Part shown: positions 13,101 to 25,100 of the stretch, one piece after another
How the letters are laid out: each line of letters opens with the position of its first letter
Numbering within the stretch: the first letter of the stretch is position 1
Assembly: GCA_009746045.1 (NCBI GenBank)
Contig: RPFO01000130.1
Span: 645,808 to 705,807, forward strand
Direction of reading: 5' to 3'
DNA from: Mesostigma viride
Lineage: Eukaryota > Streptophyta > Mesostigmatophyceae > Mesostigmatales > Mesostigmataceae
Length of the DNA stretch: 60,000 nucleotides
The notes under the pieces: model-generated
What the model was told of the DNA's origin: nothing
What the model saw: the letters and a program-made list of their open reading frames with translations, nothing else
Databases searched by the model: none
Program-made: the position numbers and the translations under genes

Positions 13101-14267
13101 CCCACCCACCCACCCACCCACCCACCCACCCACCCACCCACCCACCCACCCACCCACCCACCCACCCACCCACCCACCCACCCACCCACCCACCCACCCA
13201 CCCACCCACCCACCCACCCACCCATATGCGCGCGCACCTGCACGCACGCGCATATACACACATAGTCGATATATACGCTGCTTTCCATGCAACGCCACGG
13301 CAGAGCAAATGAAAGGTAAAGAAGAGGCAGCGGACTGTGATTGCTTATCTAGGCAAGAAGAACTGCGCAGCTAAACCCCGGCGTGGAAGTGCAAGAACTA
13401 CAACATTTCCAATGCCCACAATAACCAATCATGGCACTCAAAACTTATGCCATTCATCTACTTGACTAATTCTTGGGCTAACGTGCTGTACGGAGCCCTC
13501 AAAACCCACCTGTCCGTGAAGGTCTCCCACCAGGGTAACGGTCTCTGTGCCTGACAGGGGCATCTGTCATCCATCACAGCAGACCAGGCAATACCGATCC
13601 CGATGACGAGCGGTGAGGGTTAAAAGGACCGCGAATTCGGAATTCGCTGGGTACAATCAAGAGCCATGCTTGGCATCTATCCTGTGCTGGTCAATTGTCT
13701 CATCGGCCAAGTAGACCAAAGGATTAGCGAAGGGTTGTACAATGAAATGCTAACAGATGACGCGACTACAGAGTTGAAGAAAGGCCACGGCCAAGACAAG
13801 ATCGCGTACACAGTCAAGCGTTCCAAAGCGCACGTGCCGAACGGAAAGCCCGATCGCTACCACAGGTTTGGGCATTGCGAGCCCGGCAAAATGCGAGAAC
13901 AAGCTGCAGATAAGGCAGGCACCACGGCAAGCACCTATGCTCAAGATCGAGCTCCTGAAGAACAAGGCTACGCGGATCCACCAGAAGGGGGATAACAGTG
14001 CCGAATCCGCGCGCAAGAACAGCAAATTTCGGCATTGAAGCAGCGACGTACATCAACAACAATCGGCTCCGCTGATAGCATCTTGATGGCAGCATTGAGG
14101 ATCTCATCAAGTACACTGGCTGGCATGAGCTGCGACATAATAAGCTCAGGCTCGTACGTCGACGCTTCAAACGATCGGGCCATATCGATTACCCACTCCC
14201 TGGTAATGTTGTTATGGCCAGGCCACACGATAGGCTTATACTTCGACATTGCGGCCGAGAAGGTCAT
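1173..14267 (-). CDS. PP7: PP7-type serine/threonine protein phosphatase
   Basis: Metal-dependent PPP-family phosphatase; the closest type I recognise is plant PP7. Coding exons, in transcript order: 14267-14048, 13550-13510, 6815-6743, 5728-5532, 5281-5155, 4662-4598, 3564-3505, 2801-2598, 1986-1927, 1598-1173. Every junction is GT-AG with matching phase, giving 490 codons. Catalytic motifs are intact: GDLHGQ (about residue 82), GDYVDRG (111, across an intron), RGNHE (142), SHGG (196), RSHEGPDA (304) and [10 protein letters not shown] (339). The N-terminal WP...WV...SFE block and the PYYDF...DSDDELD stretch after the core match PP7 rather than PP1, PP2A or PP5. The roughly 100-residue Met/Gly/Asp-rich tail is longer than in the 413-residue Arabidopsis protein, from memory. 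The ATG at 14267 has an in-frame TAA 21 bases upstream; an ATG at 14249 is also possible. Intron 2 is 6.7 kb. Donor choice at 14048 rests on phase, so that junction is slightly less certain. Confidence 0.93.
1599..1627 (-). repeat. (CCCA)n tract forming a 3' splice site
   Basis: On the PP7 sense strand the last intron ends in CACCCACCCACCCACCAG directly before the final exon at 1598, so the tetranucleotide run doubles as the polypyrimidine tract. Confidence 0.7.
2405..2468 (-). repeat. Intronic copy of PP7 exon 8 donor edge
   Basis: About 60 bases nearly match 2571-2636, where exon 8 ends at 2598. The copy includes the MEGG..IDH coding end, a still-good GTGAGT donor and the following intron GGGGCTT...GAAGGCTG. 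Shorter fragments of the same intron start lie at 2525-2560. The order is exon, then partial copies, going downstream in the gene. Confidence 0.8.
2884..3130 (-). repeat. 32-bp tandem array built from PP7 exon 8 acceptor edge
   Basis: Five to six units of about 32 bp (2962-3130) read CAG|GTGCTGTGG...GGACCCC on the sense strand, like the true exon start CAG|GTGCTGTGGTCGGACCCC at 2801. A more diverged single copy lies at 2886-2912. Each unit therefore carries an acceptor AG plus about 20 bases of exon-like sequence. Confidence 0.75.
3640..3663 (+). repeat. Poly(G) run
   Basis: A run of about 20 G interrupted only by ATC, in a PP7 intron. On the PP7 transcript strand it reads as poly(C). Confidence 0.9.
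4229..4440. repeat. 24-bp minisatellite in PP7 intron 6
   Basis: About nine tandem units of the type GACCAGCATTGAATACATCA plus AGAA, with scattered A/T and G/A differences. The unit shows no clear relation to a neighbouring exon. Confidence 0.85.
4478..4565 (-). repeat. Two intronic copies of PP7 exon 6 donor edge
   Basis: Copies at about 4481-4506 and 4538-4562 resemble GGCAACCTGGCCGACCTGCGG at the end of exon 6 (4598). In the nearer copy a GTGAG donor-like string survives; in the farther one the GT is displaced. Confidence 0.65.
5805..6180 (-). repeat. Ladder of decayed PP7 exon 4 acceptor copies
   Basis: The true acceptor reads GGTCCCCAG|ACTACGTGGACC at 5728. Upstream in the intron similar strings recur near 5812, 5880, 5949, 6012 and 6163 (for example GTCCCCAG|ATTACGTGGACC), each followed by the same G-rich spacer with CCATGG.AGTGGG. 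Spacing is irregular, about 60-150 bp. Several keep the AG. Confidence 0.7.
6650..6692 (-). repeat. Copy of the 3' half of PP7 exon 3
   Basis: Encodes [10 protein letters not shown], matching [10 protein letters not shown] of exon 3 (6815-6743). It lies in the next intron and ends in a stop without a donor. Confidence 0.7.
6885..6932 (-). repeat. Copy of the 5' half of PP7 exon 3
   Basis: Encodes [11 protein letters not shown], identical to the start of exon 3, about 110 bases upstream of it in the gene, preceded by CCCG rather than an acceptor AG. Confidence 0.75.
7011..11990. repeat. 5-kb 19-bp minisatellite in PP7 intron 2
   Basis: About 260 units of GGCACATGGGGCYATGTTR. Almost all variation is at two positions (C/T and A/G), giving four main unit types; rare CTACCTTA and ACACG variants also occur. 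The outermost units are degenerate, and both edges carry a longer GGCAT-TATGTGGGGCTA unit (about 7080 and 11967). Long open frames (for example 7114-8241) are by-products of a stop-free 57-base reading cycle. Confidence 0.97.
12531..13223 (+). repeat. (CCAC)n tract in PP7 intron 2
   Basis: Nearly 700 bases of tetranucleotide, impure with CCCCCA and CACC slips before about 13030, then uniform to 13223. On the PP7 transcript it reads (GGGT)n, able in principle to form G-quadruplexes. Confidence 0.97.
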
Positions 14268-16125
14268 TCCCCGCAGCAATTTGATTACTTAAATTGAGCC
14301 TACCGCTCTGCAAATTCAAAAACGCCCATTTTCAGAGGCGACAACGGCCGGCCGACTCGGACGCCCATAGCCCGCCCTTCGGGCAAGCGGTCCCTAATAT
14401 ATAAGCCGCAGGAGGCGCGCACTGCCATGTCACACCTGTCACCCGGGCCACCCACGTACGTGACTCGCGGCGTGTTCAGAGTTGGAGGATTCTGGTTGGC
14501 GGCTGCCAGCCTGGGCAGGGCGACCGAAGGCTTAGAGTTGATGCTGGGTCCCAGGAAGGCGGGCCCTCGCTCACAACAGCTTGATTTTCCGGGTAAATCA
14601 GGGGTAAATGAGGGTAAATGGGTACTTTTTATTAACCGATGGAAATATCGTTAGGTAAAGGGGTACAGCCACGTAGCGACCACAACAGCTTGATTCTTGG
14701 ACTGCCGTCAGAGATCATTGCACACTACTTATTACTAGTTCTGCGCTCATTTGTCCATCTTGTGATTCTTGTCACGTGGCTGCAGGTGACGCGGCCATTG
14801 GCCACGTGGCAGCTGCAAATGGAAAGGCGAGCCCTGGGCCGCTGGGCGCAGATGGCGGCCCGCGCTGTCGCACGGAATTAACGAATAGACTAAACTCACA
14901 AACTCAACGCGCTGTCGCACGTCATGCATGCCACCAGATGTAGGCGACACGGTAAATGTGCTCTACGCCCCGGTTGACTCCCATTGAAAGGTACAGCCTG
15001 CGCCCATCGTTAATTACGCGAAAGATGCACAGAGGAAACGATTACGTGGACGTTCCATGATAAGCTGGAAGGGGCAGTTGGCCCTGCACGTCGGCACTGC
15101 TGAGGACGGACATCTAATGCAAAATTTTCGGTGCCGTCTCTGCATAAACTTGCAGGAGTCTACTGTGGAACCCACGTGTGATCAAGTCGCTGGGAAACGA
15201 GGTGTGTAAAGAGAAGTGGCAGTGTCGAAAGGGGCAAGCTTCTTGTCGGATTCAGCTTTGAGCAGGTCTGACCAGGCAAGTATCACACCTGGCTCTGGTT
15301 GCTGCGAAAACGAGCACTTTTCGGGGACCTCTACTACCTAATTTACGTTACTTTTTGCAGTTTGCTGCTTGTTTTGTTGAACCATTATGTCTGCCGGTGA
15401 GGGCTTGCCTGCGCCGGCAATGAAATATCATGATTTTGTTGCGGCTTTAAATAAAATGCATGTTTTCGGGCCTTCCCGCTTTTCCACCCCTTGTTCGTTT
15501 GGGGCGAAGACGACGTTGACGAAGAACTGTTGTCTTTTACCTCAGCACACCCAGTAGTCCTCAGCAGTCCTCAGCACACCTCAGCCCACATCAGCACAAC
15601 TCAGCACACTTCAGCACACTTCAGCACACCTCAGCACACCTCAGCACACGCAGTCGTCATATGCTTGATCATGCTTGTGCAGGATTCACATGGCTCTGAG
15701 GGTGCTGTGCTACATTCGGTATATTGACCAAGTTGGCAGATCTTGTTGGGCGCGCAACTTATCGCCAGTGTTTGCTTCTGCTGTTGCGCCTCACTCGGAA
15801 GCACTGATGCGTGCGCGCTTCAGCCGAGGCGGCTCCGAACTCTCTTTCTACTATCAAACAATCCATGTGAAACAGCAAATTTTCATCTAAGTTGCTAATG
15901 CTGGCGTTTGCACCTGAACCTTTTCGGTTGGCCGCTGTTCGCGGGCGTGTGCTTTGGGAATGTTCGTTCCTGTGGCCGGTCACAGGCCACAAGCAGCCAC
16001 AGCAGGGAGCGCTCCAATCCTCTCCAGCCTGGCCGGAGACCGGCAGCGGTTCTTGTGCCACGATGGGGAGCACGAGCGTGCGACAGGCCGCCAGCTGTCC
16101 CCCCTCACCGCAGCCACGTAAAGGG
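14268..16125. promoter_or_regulatory. Divergent intergenic region between PP7 and the channel gene
   Basis: Must hold both 5' ends because the genes diverge. A TATATA string at about 14395-14403 lies roughly 130 bases upstream of the PP7 ATG and could be a TATA box for either strand. No conserved gene was recognised. Any 5' untranslated exon of the channel gene would lie here or just downstream. Confidence 0.4.
15541..15652 (+). repeat. 10-bp CCTCAGCACA tandem repeat
   Basis: About eleven units of CCTCAGCACA with small changes, upstream of the channel gene's probable start. Confidence 0.85.
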
Positions 16126-19100
16126 ATGCCCCAGCGTGGGTGCTGCCCTACCCTTAGCCACAAATCATCGTACCCTACCCTCAGCCGTGGAACATCCTGC
16201 CCTCGCATCAGCGACGGCTCCTCTCGCCTGGTCTTGCCTGTTCTTCTGCTGCTGTCAGGCGCGATGCCGCTGGCAATTGGCACTACCCTGGCAGGCACCT
16301 CTTCCTCCCTCTTAGCCAGGGACGTGCCTGAGGGTGACAGGCGCCAGGTGTCAGTGGGTGTGTACGTGCTGAACGTTGGTGCGGGTACGTATGGCTGTTC
16401 ATGGTGGCAGCTGATAGTTGTCCATATATATTGCATCACTGGACCAGAGCGGGGGCATTTGATTGGTCTCTAGGCATGCGCCATCATGGGTGTGGACGAG
16501 AACGTGTGATGGTCCCCTAGGAGTAGTACTCCATGCAAGGTGGAATGGAGGGGAGTTTTTAATTATTGTTGTCGTTGCTAGGCATGCTACCTTCGCGCAC
16601 GCATGCAAGACAGCGTGTGCTTCCACGCGTGTGCCATGCCGAAGAGCATGTGGTTGAAGGCATAGTGCCTCTGGCAGACGCCGCGTTTAATGCTACCAGT
16701 GCGAGCAAGCTGAAGCGGTGGTGCGCAGGTGGGAGCGCAGAAGCTCACTGGGCATTTTCCGTTAGGAGGCTTCGTGGCAGCAAGCTGGACCATGGGGTGC
16801 CACGGTGGAAGCGTAGTGTACGTTACAGCATTGAGTGTATGTGAGATTGTAGCTGAGAAGCAAAAAGGGCACCAGCCGGCATAAGCAGCTCTGTTTCCCG
16901 GCCAGCCAGCAAGCTGTGCGGTGGTGGTGCATGGCCCTGCGGACGAGGCGCAGGCCCTGCGGACGCAGTATAAAGGGGTCAAAATAGGAACGAAGCACAG
17001 TACAGTTTGTGGCATGAGTTAAGACAGAGGGGGCAGAATATGTTGCTGCATCTGGCGCGGCGCTTCTGTTCCCCTGATGCTTCTACCTTTTTTTGGCTGA
17101 GGGTTTGCTAGGCAGCCACACCTGGGTGGACAGCTCACTTGCGTTTCTTTGTGTTCAGGCAGCCACAGTTTGCGTGCTGGCAGCCGCAGCGTACAGCCAC
17201 ATCACGCAGCCGCCTCATGCAGCGACATCACGCAGCCGCCTCATGCAGCGACATCACGCAGCCACCTCATGCAGCGACATCATGCAGCCACCTCATGCAG
17301 CGACATCATGCAGCCGCCTCATGCAGCGACATCACGCAGCCGCCTCATGCAGCGACATCACGCAGCCGCCTCATGCAGCGACATCACGCAGCCGCCTCAT
17401 GCAGCGACATCACGCAGCCACCTCATGCAGCGGCATCACGCAGCCGCCTCATGCAGCGACATCACGCAGCCGCCTCATGCAGCGACATCACGCAGCCGCC
17501 TCATGCAGCGGCATCACGCAGCCGCCTCATGCAGCGACATCACGCAGCCGCCTCATGCAGCGGCATCACGCAGCCGCCTCATGCAGCGGCATCACGCAGC
17601 CGCCTCATGCAGCGACATCGCGCAGCCGCCTCATGCAGCGACATCATGCAGCCGCCTCATGCAGCGACATCACGCAGCCGCCTCATGCAGCGACATCACG
17701 CAGCCGCCTCATGCAGCGACATCACGCAGCCGCCTCATGCAGCGGCATCACGCAGCCGCCTCATGCAGCGACATCGCGCAGCCGCCTCATGCAGCGACAT
17801 CACGCAGCCGCCTCATGCAGCGACATCACGCAGCCGCCTCATGCAGCGACATCACGCAGCCGCCTCATGCAGCGGCATCACGCAGCCGCCTCATGCAGCG
17901 ACATCGCGCAGCCGCCTCATGCAGCGACATCACGCAGCCGCCTCATGCAGCGACATCGCGCAGCCGCCTCATGCAGCGACATCACGCAGCCGCCTCATGC
18001 AGCGACATCACGCAGCCACCTCATGCAGCGACATCACGCAGCCGCCTCATGCAGCGACATCACGCAGCCGCCTCATGCAGCGACATCACGCAGCCGCCTC
18101 ATGCAGCGACATCACGCAGCCGCCTCATGCAGCGACATCACGCAGCCGCCTCATGCAGCGACATCACGCAGCCGCCTCATGCAGCGACATCACGCAGCCG
18201 CCTCATGCAGCGGCATCATGCAGCCGCCTCATGCAGCGACATCACGCAGCCGCCTCATGCAGCGACATCGCGCAGCCGCCTCATGCAGCGACATCACGCA
18301 GCCGCCTCATGCAGCGGCATCATGCAGCCGCCTCATGCAGCGACATCACGCAGCCACCTCATGCAGCGACATCACGCAGCCGCCTCATGCAGCGACATCA
18401 CGCAGCCGCCTCATGCAGCGACATCACGCAGCCGCCTCATGCAGCGACATCACGCAGCCGCCTCATGCAGCGACATCACGCAGCCGCCTCATGCAGCGAC
18501 ATCACGCAGCCGCCTCATGCAGCGACATCACGCAGCCGCCTCATGCAGCGACATCACGCAGCCGCCTCATGCAGCGGCATCACGCAGCCGCCTCATGCAG
18601 CGACATCACGCAGCCGCCTCATGCAGCGGCATCACGCAGCCGCCTCATGCAGCGACATCAGCTCGTCCATGCGGGCTGCGGGACCATGGTCCCGGCGCGT
18701 CCATCCGGCGGGGCCAATCCTGTTTGTTTGTTGCCCCTACACGGGCCAAGACCTCTGTTATTCGAGCCACCTAATGGGACTGTTATCTGTCATGCCTGCC
18801 AGCACCCCTGCTATTCAAGCCATTCGATCATCGCGGCGGTTCTTATCTATCACACCTGCTAGGACCTTTTTCATTCAAGCCACTCATCGCAGTTCTTATC
18901 TGTCACCCCTCCACGTTCCCCTGCCCCCAACCGATCGGTCACTGCCCACTTGTCCCACGCACAACACGGACGTGTTGCTGGCCCTACCGCATGGGGGAGT
19001 GGCCTGCGCCAGTGGATCTGCTGGCGGGCACATTTGACATCGATTTTTACATGTACTTCTCGTCCGGCTGGGGATACTACTAGTGAGTACACGCTACCAT

Positions 19101-22100
19101 GTAGTGAGTGAGTAATACAATGAGTGAGTGCACGCTCTCTTTAGTTTTACATGTACTTCTCGTCCGGCTGGGGATTCTATTTTTCAGTGATACGACCTCT
19201 TTAGACGACCTTTACTTATTCTCCAACTGGGGTCAACACTAGTTAGTCGAAGATCTCGTAGTTTGATGTAGAATATTTTAGACAAATCGGAGATCATTTT
19301 ACTGACAGGAACTTTGCTGACAAATCCAGGTGGAGTACAGAAGTATGAAGCTGATAATAATTTCTTGCTTACAAGCGCGCACAATTTTAGCGATGCAGCT
19401 CTGGCCAACCCTCTGGCAAACTTGAAATCCCTTGACTGAAAGATGCCATACCTAGCTTTTGGGAGGGGACTTGTAGATGTAGCTTCCCCTGCAGCAGGGG
19501 CCATCCTGGCCTGGAGCTCGAATTGGTTCGTCGAGGATATGGCTGCATTGGGGTAGGGGGGATGGTGGCGGATGTTAAGGTCGACTCCTAATCCGCTACT
19601 TCCCATGGATTAGTTCTGACGTATTTTCTTTCTTCCGTAGCCCCCCCTACAGCCTAGACGTGGCGACCGAGGCTGACTCCTGCTTCCCATTAGTACGTGC
19701 CAATGTCTACTTGTTTCTCCTTCAACCAACCAACCAACCAACCAACCAACCAACCAACCAACCAACCAACCACCCCGCAGCCTGGACGCGGCGAATAAGG
19801 CCGACTCCTACTTCCCCAACAGCGGGCGTGGCGCTACGGTGACCAGCATCCAAAAGTACCCGCACGTAGCGAACGTCACGACGCAGTACCGCGTCAAGTC
19901 CTCGTTCTATTTCGGGGTGGACACGCGACGCTACCCGTTTGAACACCACGCGCTGGAGGTGGGCTGGTGGTGGGTGGGAAGGAGGGGTGCTGGATGGGTT
20001 TTTTACAATGAAGCAAGTGCAACACTAGCAACGGCATGGTTATCTTTGTCTTAGTGGTCTCCTTGCCCTAGAAAACAGTGCAGTCAAGGTGGGTACAGGA
20101 GACGGTATGTGGCGGGATTGCTAGCAGACGTACGACACATGCTGCCAAGAGCAGCATGCGCTGCAGGTCGGTGCATGACACCAAGGGAACTCGCTGCCAA
20201 GTCGTCATAAGGAAGAATTTTGTGCAGAAACGGCTGATACTGCCTGAACTTGGGGTGATCCTGATTTTTACAGATTCTTACTCGTGCTAGACAGTGACAT
20301 GGTGCCAAGGCGATACATTTTCAGCAGCTTCTAATCCAAACAATACCATGGTATGCAGATACAACGATACTACTACACAAATACAGTTGATATACAAATA
20401 CAATGGTATACGAATACAGTGGTATACAAATGTGATGGTATACGAATACAGTGGTATACACGTACAATTGCATACACGTACAATGGCATGCAAGTACAAT
20501 GGTATACATATATGATGGTATTGTATATTTTGGATGTGTGGGGCCGTCTGTATTGCCACCATGCAATACTGCTCAAGGAGCATGGCCACCGTTTCTGTTT
20601 CGGTTGTGAAATGCACCCCCTGCAGGTGAGGTTTGAGGACCCGCTTCATGAAGTGAAGGACTTGAGCTTCAACTTCGACACGAGCTTCAGGTAGGAGGGG
20701 GGGAGGGGCGGGCGGTGAATAGACCAGGCACACGCATGCATGCATGGCAACGTAAGAGGAGGTGGGCATTGCAGACTGTGAATCATGAACTCTGTGACGA
20801 GTTGACTCTGCAGGAGGTAAACGCTGGGTTTATTGTTGACCCTGGACAAGTGGTTTGGGTGGGACGCGTGAGACCGTCTAGTTCATCTTTCCTTGGCGAC
20901 TGTGTCATTGCGCTAACGCGAGCATGCCTGGGCTTTTGTTGCCAGGACCGCTGCCCCGACTACCGGCCCATCGCTGCCCTGGTTGCGCTGGCCTTTGCTT
21001 TGCTGGCTGCACCCTTGGCCACGCACGGAAGGATCACGGGATCATGTCGTACCTGGCTGCCGATTACTAGCATCCGGTCCTTCATGTGTGGATTGGTGGG
21101 CGGGCTGCCTCTGACATCTGCATGCATGCATGGCCGGTTGTTTTGGCGGACGTTCACGGCATTTGTCTGGAAACTGCCAGCGTGTCATGGACCCTTGAAT
21201 GATGCGGCCTTGTGTGTCGCGTGAAGAACATTTGGCAAGGCCCTGTGTGGCATGCCCTTGTGTTTGTGGTGTGTCATCACAGCGTGACATCCACGTGACA
21301 GGTGCCATGGCCCTGCTAATGTGTGCCACGGTTGATGTGTGTGCTGCATGGCGTGACATGTGTAACGTATGTCAGCGGCATCTCCTCCAGCATCCTCTTC
21401 CCCGGCTTCAACCGCGCCGGCGTATGGGTGAGGTGGCATACTGCTGCATGAATGTATTTCAAGAATAATCCTATATACGACGTTTACCGTTTGGTCTAAT
21501 AATTGGGCGGGTCATATTAACTATAGTTAAGAGTATACATTGGCCTCTTTGTTCAATCAGCAAGCGGTTGCAGGCCATATATCTTGGCTCGATAAGTCTC
21601 TGCATGGCATGGGTGGGCATTGACTGGAAGAACGCAGCTGCTTCGTATTCTGCATCCCCTTATTAGTACAGCACGTGTTCCATCTCGCCTCAATGAATGG
21701 TTGCTTTGTAGTTGTTTGAATGCATTTTGCACAAGAAGTATGGTGACCGGTGTCTGTTCTTATTGAGTATAGCAGTGGCCGATGTCTATTCCTTATGGAG
21801 TTTAGTGACCGAATGTCTGTTCTTTATTGACCAAAGTGACCGATGTCTGTTCTTATTGAGTATAGCAGTGGCCGATGTCTATTCCTTATGGAGTTTAGTG
21901 GCCGAATGTCTGTTCTTTATTGACTAAAGTGACCGATGTCTGTTCTTATTGAGTATAGCAGTGGCCGATGTCTATTCCTTATGAAGTTTAGTGACCGAAT
22001 GACTGTTCTTTATTGACTAAAGTGACCGATGTCTGTTCTTATTGAGTATAGCAGTGGCCGATGTCTATTCCTTATGGAGTTTAGTGACCGAATGTCTGTT

Positions 22101-25100
22101 CTTTATTGACCAAAGTGACCGATGTCGGTTCCTTCTGCTAGTACTTACCATTTGTAGTATTTGTACTCTTAATTGTTGTTTCCATGTTTTACGGCTACTA
22201 TTTTTTAATCATATTTTACGGTCTTTTACCAAGCACAGAGGCGTCCTAGCTGGAAGGGTCCCTCAGACCCTTCCAGCTAGGACGCCTCTGTGCTTGGCCA
22301 TAGCGAGTTGCTGGGATGAGGGCATTGCATGGATATAAATCACTGGCTGAAATCACCATGGTTCATTAGGAAGATGGAGTGCGCTATGTCTTATTAGCAT
22401 ATCTCTGGCTGTCTGGTAGCATACAGTACTCTCTGGCTATCTGATAGCATGCATGCAGTACTCTCTGGCTGTCTGATAGCATACAGTACTCTCTGGCTGT
22501 CTGATAGCATACAGTACTCTCTGGCTGTCTGATAGCATACAGTACAGTTCTGTTGTCTGATAGCATACAGTACTCTCTGGCTGTCGATTACCATACTACA
22601 GTACTCTCTGGCTGTCTGGTAGCATCTCTCTGGACTTCGAGGGTATAACAGTGACGTTGGGCATGGAGCACTGTAGAAAGAGAGGGTGAGTAATAGAACC
22701 TGTGTTTCATGCGTCCCGCCTGGTCCTAGCCATTTGTTTGGTACGAAACACTCTATGCAAGGCGACTGCCCGTCCATCCATAGTTTGAAGCCTATCCTGG
22801 TGTCTGACAATGAGGCCCGTATCCGTGTGTCCATTCCAATGATCGAGGAACAAGATCCATGCTCCACAGTGTATGATATTGCAGACATGATATAGGTTTT
22901 CCCGGATTTGTTCTTGTCATCAGTCAGCCGTTGTATGTTCACTGTGTGAAGCTCGTTTGAAGTAGTGCATGATCTCATGAGATCTCAGTGTCACGCTACT
23001 GATCGTAGCTAACGCCGGGTCGGATCCAACAAATCTGGAGAGCTGCGTCCTAAATCCCAGGGTATGCAAGCTCTTTTTCCCCAGTCAGATATTGCTGAGC
23101 ATTCATTAGGTTAAGGTAGCCCAGCAGTGAGTGATGTCTTCAGGCTCACCAAGCATGCGTTCCTTTCCCAGTTTCCAACGTGCATGCTTGTCATGGGCAG
23201 ACTTCGGGGATGAACAACCCTGGTGGCTCATGGACAAGCGGCTGCATGCTGACATGCCTTCGTATCCATGTTTGTGCCCTTCTGCATGGCTGGCTGTCCA
23301 TGGGGGCACTGGCTGTGCTTTCTGGGGAATGCCAGTACACTGCATGCATCACCAACTTCACCTACCCGGGCGGCAAGGTGGGTGGCTGTGGGGTGGTTGG
23401 GTGTCATGGGAGGGCGGGGAGGCCGGGGGGCGTAGCAAGAGAGGAAGGGGGTAGTAGTAGGGGTGGGGGGCGACCTTAGGGAATAGGGGGGCGTATGTGC
23501 AGCTTCCCTGGAGCAGTGAAAACTCATACGGCGTATAATACGCTGCATTAGGTGTATTATACGTGGTACGCGCGGTTAGCGTATTTTTCGCGCACCGGTA
23601 GCGTATCGAATAATTTTCGTGCATTGCTTGCGCATATTTCGCGTATTGTTTGCGCATATTTTGCGTATTGATTGGCGTACGAGGAAACTTGCCGTGCCAG
23701 CTGACAGCTGGCGAGATCAAAGTCGCCGACATTTACTGGCGCGCATGAACCTGTGCAAAGAACAAACAAATGAAATTGTACGAGAATCGAGCCCCTAACA
23801 TGGTCTTGCAATCGATATTCAGCCAGAAAGTGACACAGCCGATGCACCGGCTGACACACTCGTTTGGCGCGCCCCCCCGTGGCGCAGCCGCCGCCTCTCC
23901 CCCGCTGCGGGCAATGCCCGGGGCGCCCCGCCAGCCGCGTATGGCGCGCCCGTCCCAGGCGCAGTGACGGGTTAGTGGGCACACCTGCAAACGCAGGCAA
24001 CTCAGCTGAAGCCAGAAGGGCGCAAGTGTGAAGTGGCGCATCACCGCCATGGTGTGGACGGTGTGGATGTGCTCCCCGTGCACCCCCTATAGTGCGGTGA
24101 TGCGCCACTTCACACTTGCGCCCTGCTGGCTTCAGCTGGGTTGCCTGCGTTTTTTGCCCACACCCTAATTCGCGGCGCCAGGGGTGGGCGCGCCATACGC
24201 AGCATGCAGCGGGGCGCCCGGGGCATCGCCCACATTGGGGGCAGAGGCGGCGTCGACTGCGCCAGGGGGGGTAGCGCCATACGGGCATCCGAGGTGCCCG
24301 GAAACAATGCTGGAAACCCCGTTGCAGAAGCATCCGCTACAAAGAAAACAAGAATATGCAGGAGCAAGTAGCCGCATTACTACACCAAGATGCATTGCAC
24401 ACAAATGCACCGCCCGCATAGTAAGTTCAAAGTAATAGATCACCGCATTACTACACCAAGATGCATTGCACACAAATGCACCGCCCGCATAGTAAGTTCA
24501 AAGTAATAGATCACCGCATTACTACACCAAGATGCATTGCACACAAATGCACCGCCCGCATAGTAAGTTCAAAGTAATAGATCGCCGCATTACTACACCA
24601 AGATGCATTGCACACAAATGCACCGCCCGCATAGTAAGTTCAAAGTAATAGATCACCGCATTACTACACCAAGATGCATTGCACACAAATGCACCGCCCG
24701 CATAGTAAGTTCAAAGTAATAGATCACCGCATTACTACACCAAGATGCATTGCACACAAATGCACCGCCCGCATAGTAAGTTCAAAGTAATAGATCACCG
24801 CATTACTACACCAAGATGCATTGCACACAAATGCACCGCCCGCATAGTAAGTTCAAAGTAATAGATCGCCGCATTACTACACCAAGATGCATTGCACACA
24901 AATGCACCGCCCGCATAGTAAGTTCAAAGTAATAGATCACCGCATTACTACACCAAGATGCATTGCACACAAATGCACCGCCCGCATAGTAAGTTCAAAG
25001 TAATAGATCACCGCATTACTACACCAAGATGCATTGCACACAAATGCACCGCCCGCATAGTAAGTTCAAAGTAATAGATCACCGCATTACTACACCAAGA

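Noticed and set aside
12360-13312. THPP/GGWV-repeat proteins from the CCAC and GGGT tracts (also 28148-28758 and 49145-50557)
   Set aside because: Pure tetranucleotide translation artefacts, open in several frames and strands.
17093-19037. Frames of 540-630 codons in the 26-bp array
   Set aside because: All three forward frames are open at once, which is a property of the unit; the region lies within the channel's first intron.
20811-20865. EVNAGFIVDPGQVVW as the channel exon after 20690
   Set aside because: The phase is wrong: joining to 20690 gives an immediate stop. The exon at 21376-21427 fits in phase and content.
20945-21110. Hydrophobic IAALVALAFALLAAPLA stretch as a channel membrane helix
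   Set aside because: It lies between two extracellular-domain exons and does not fit the phase or order of the family.
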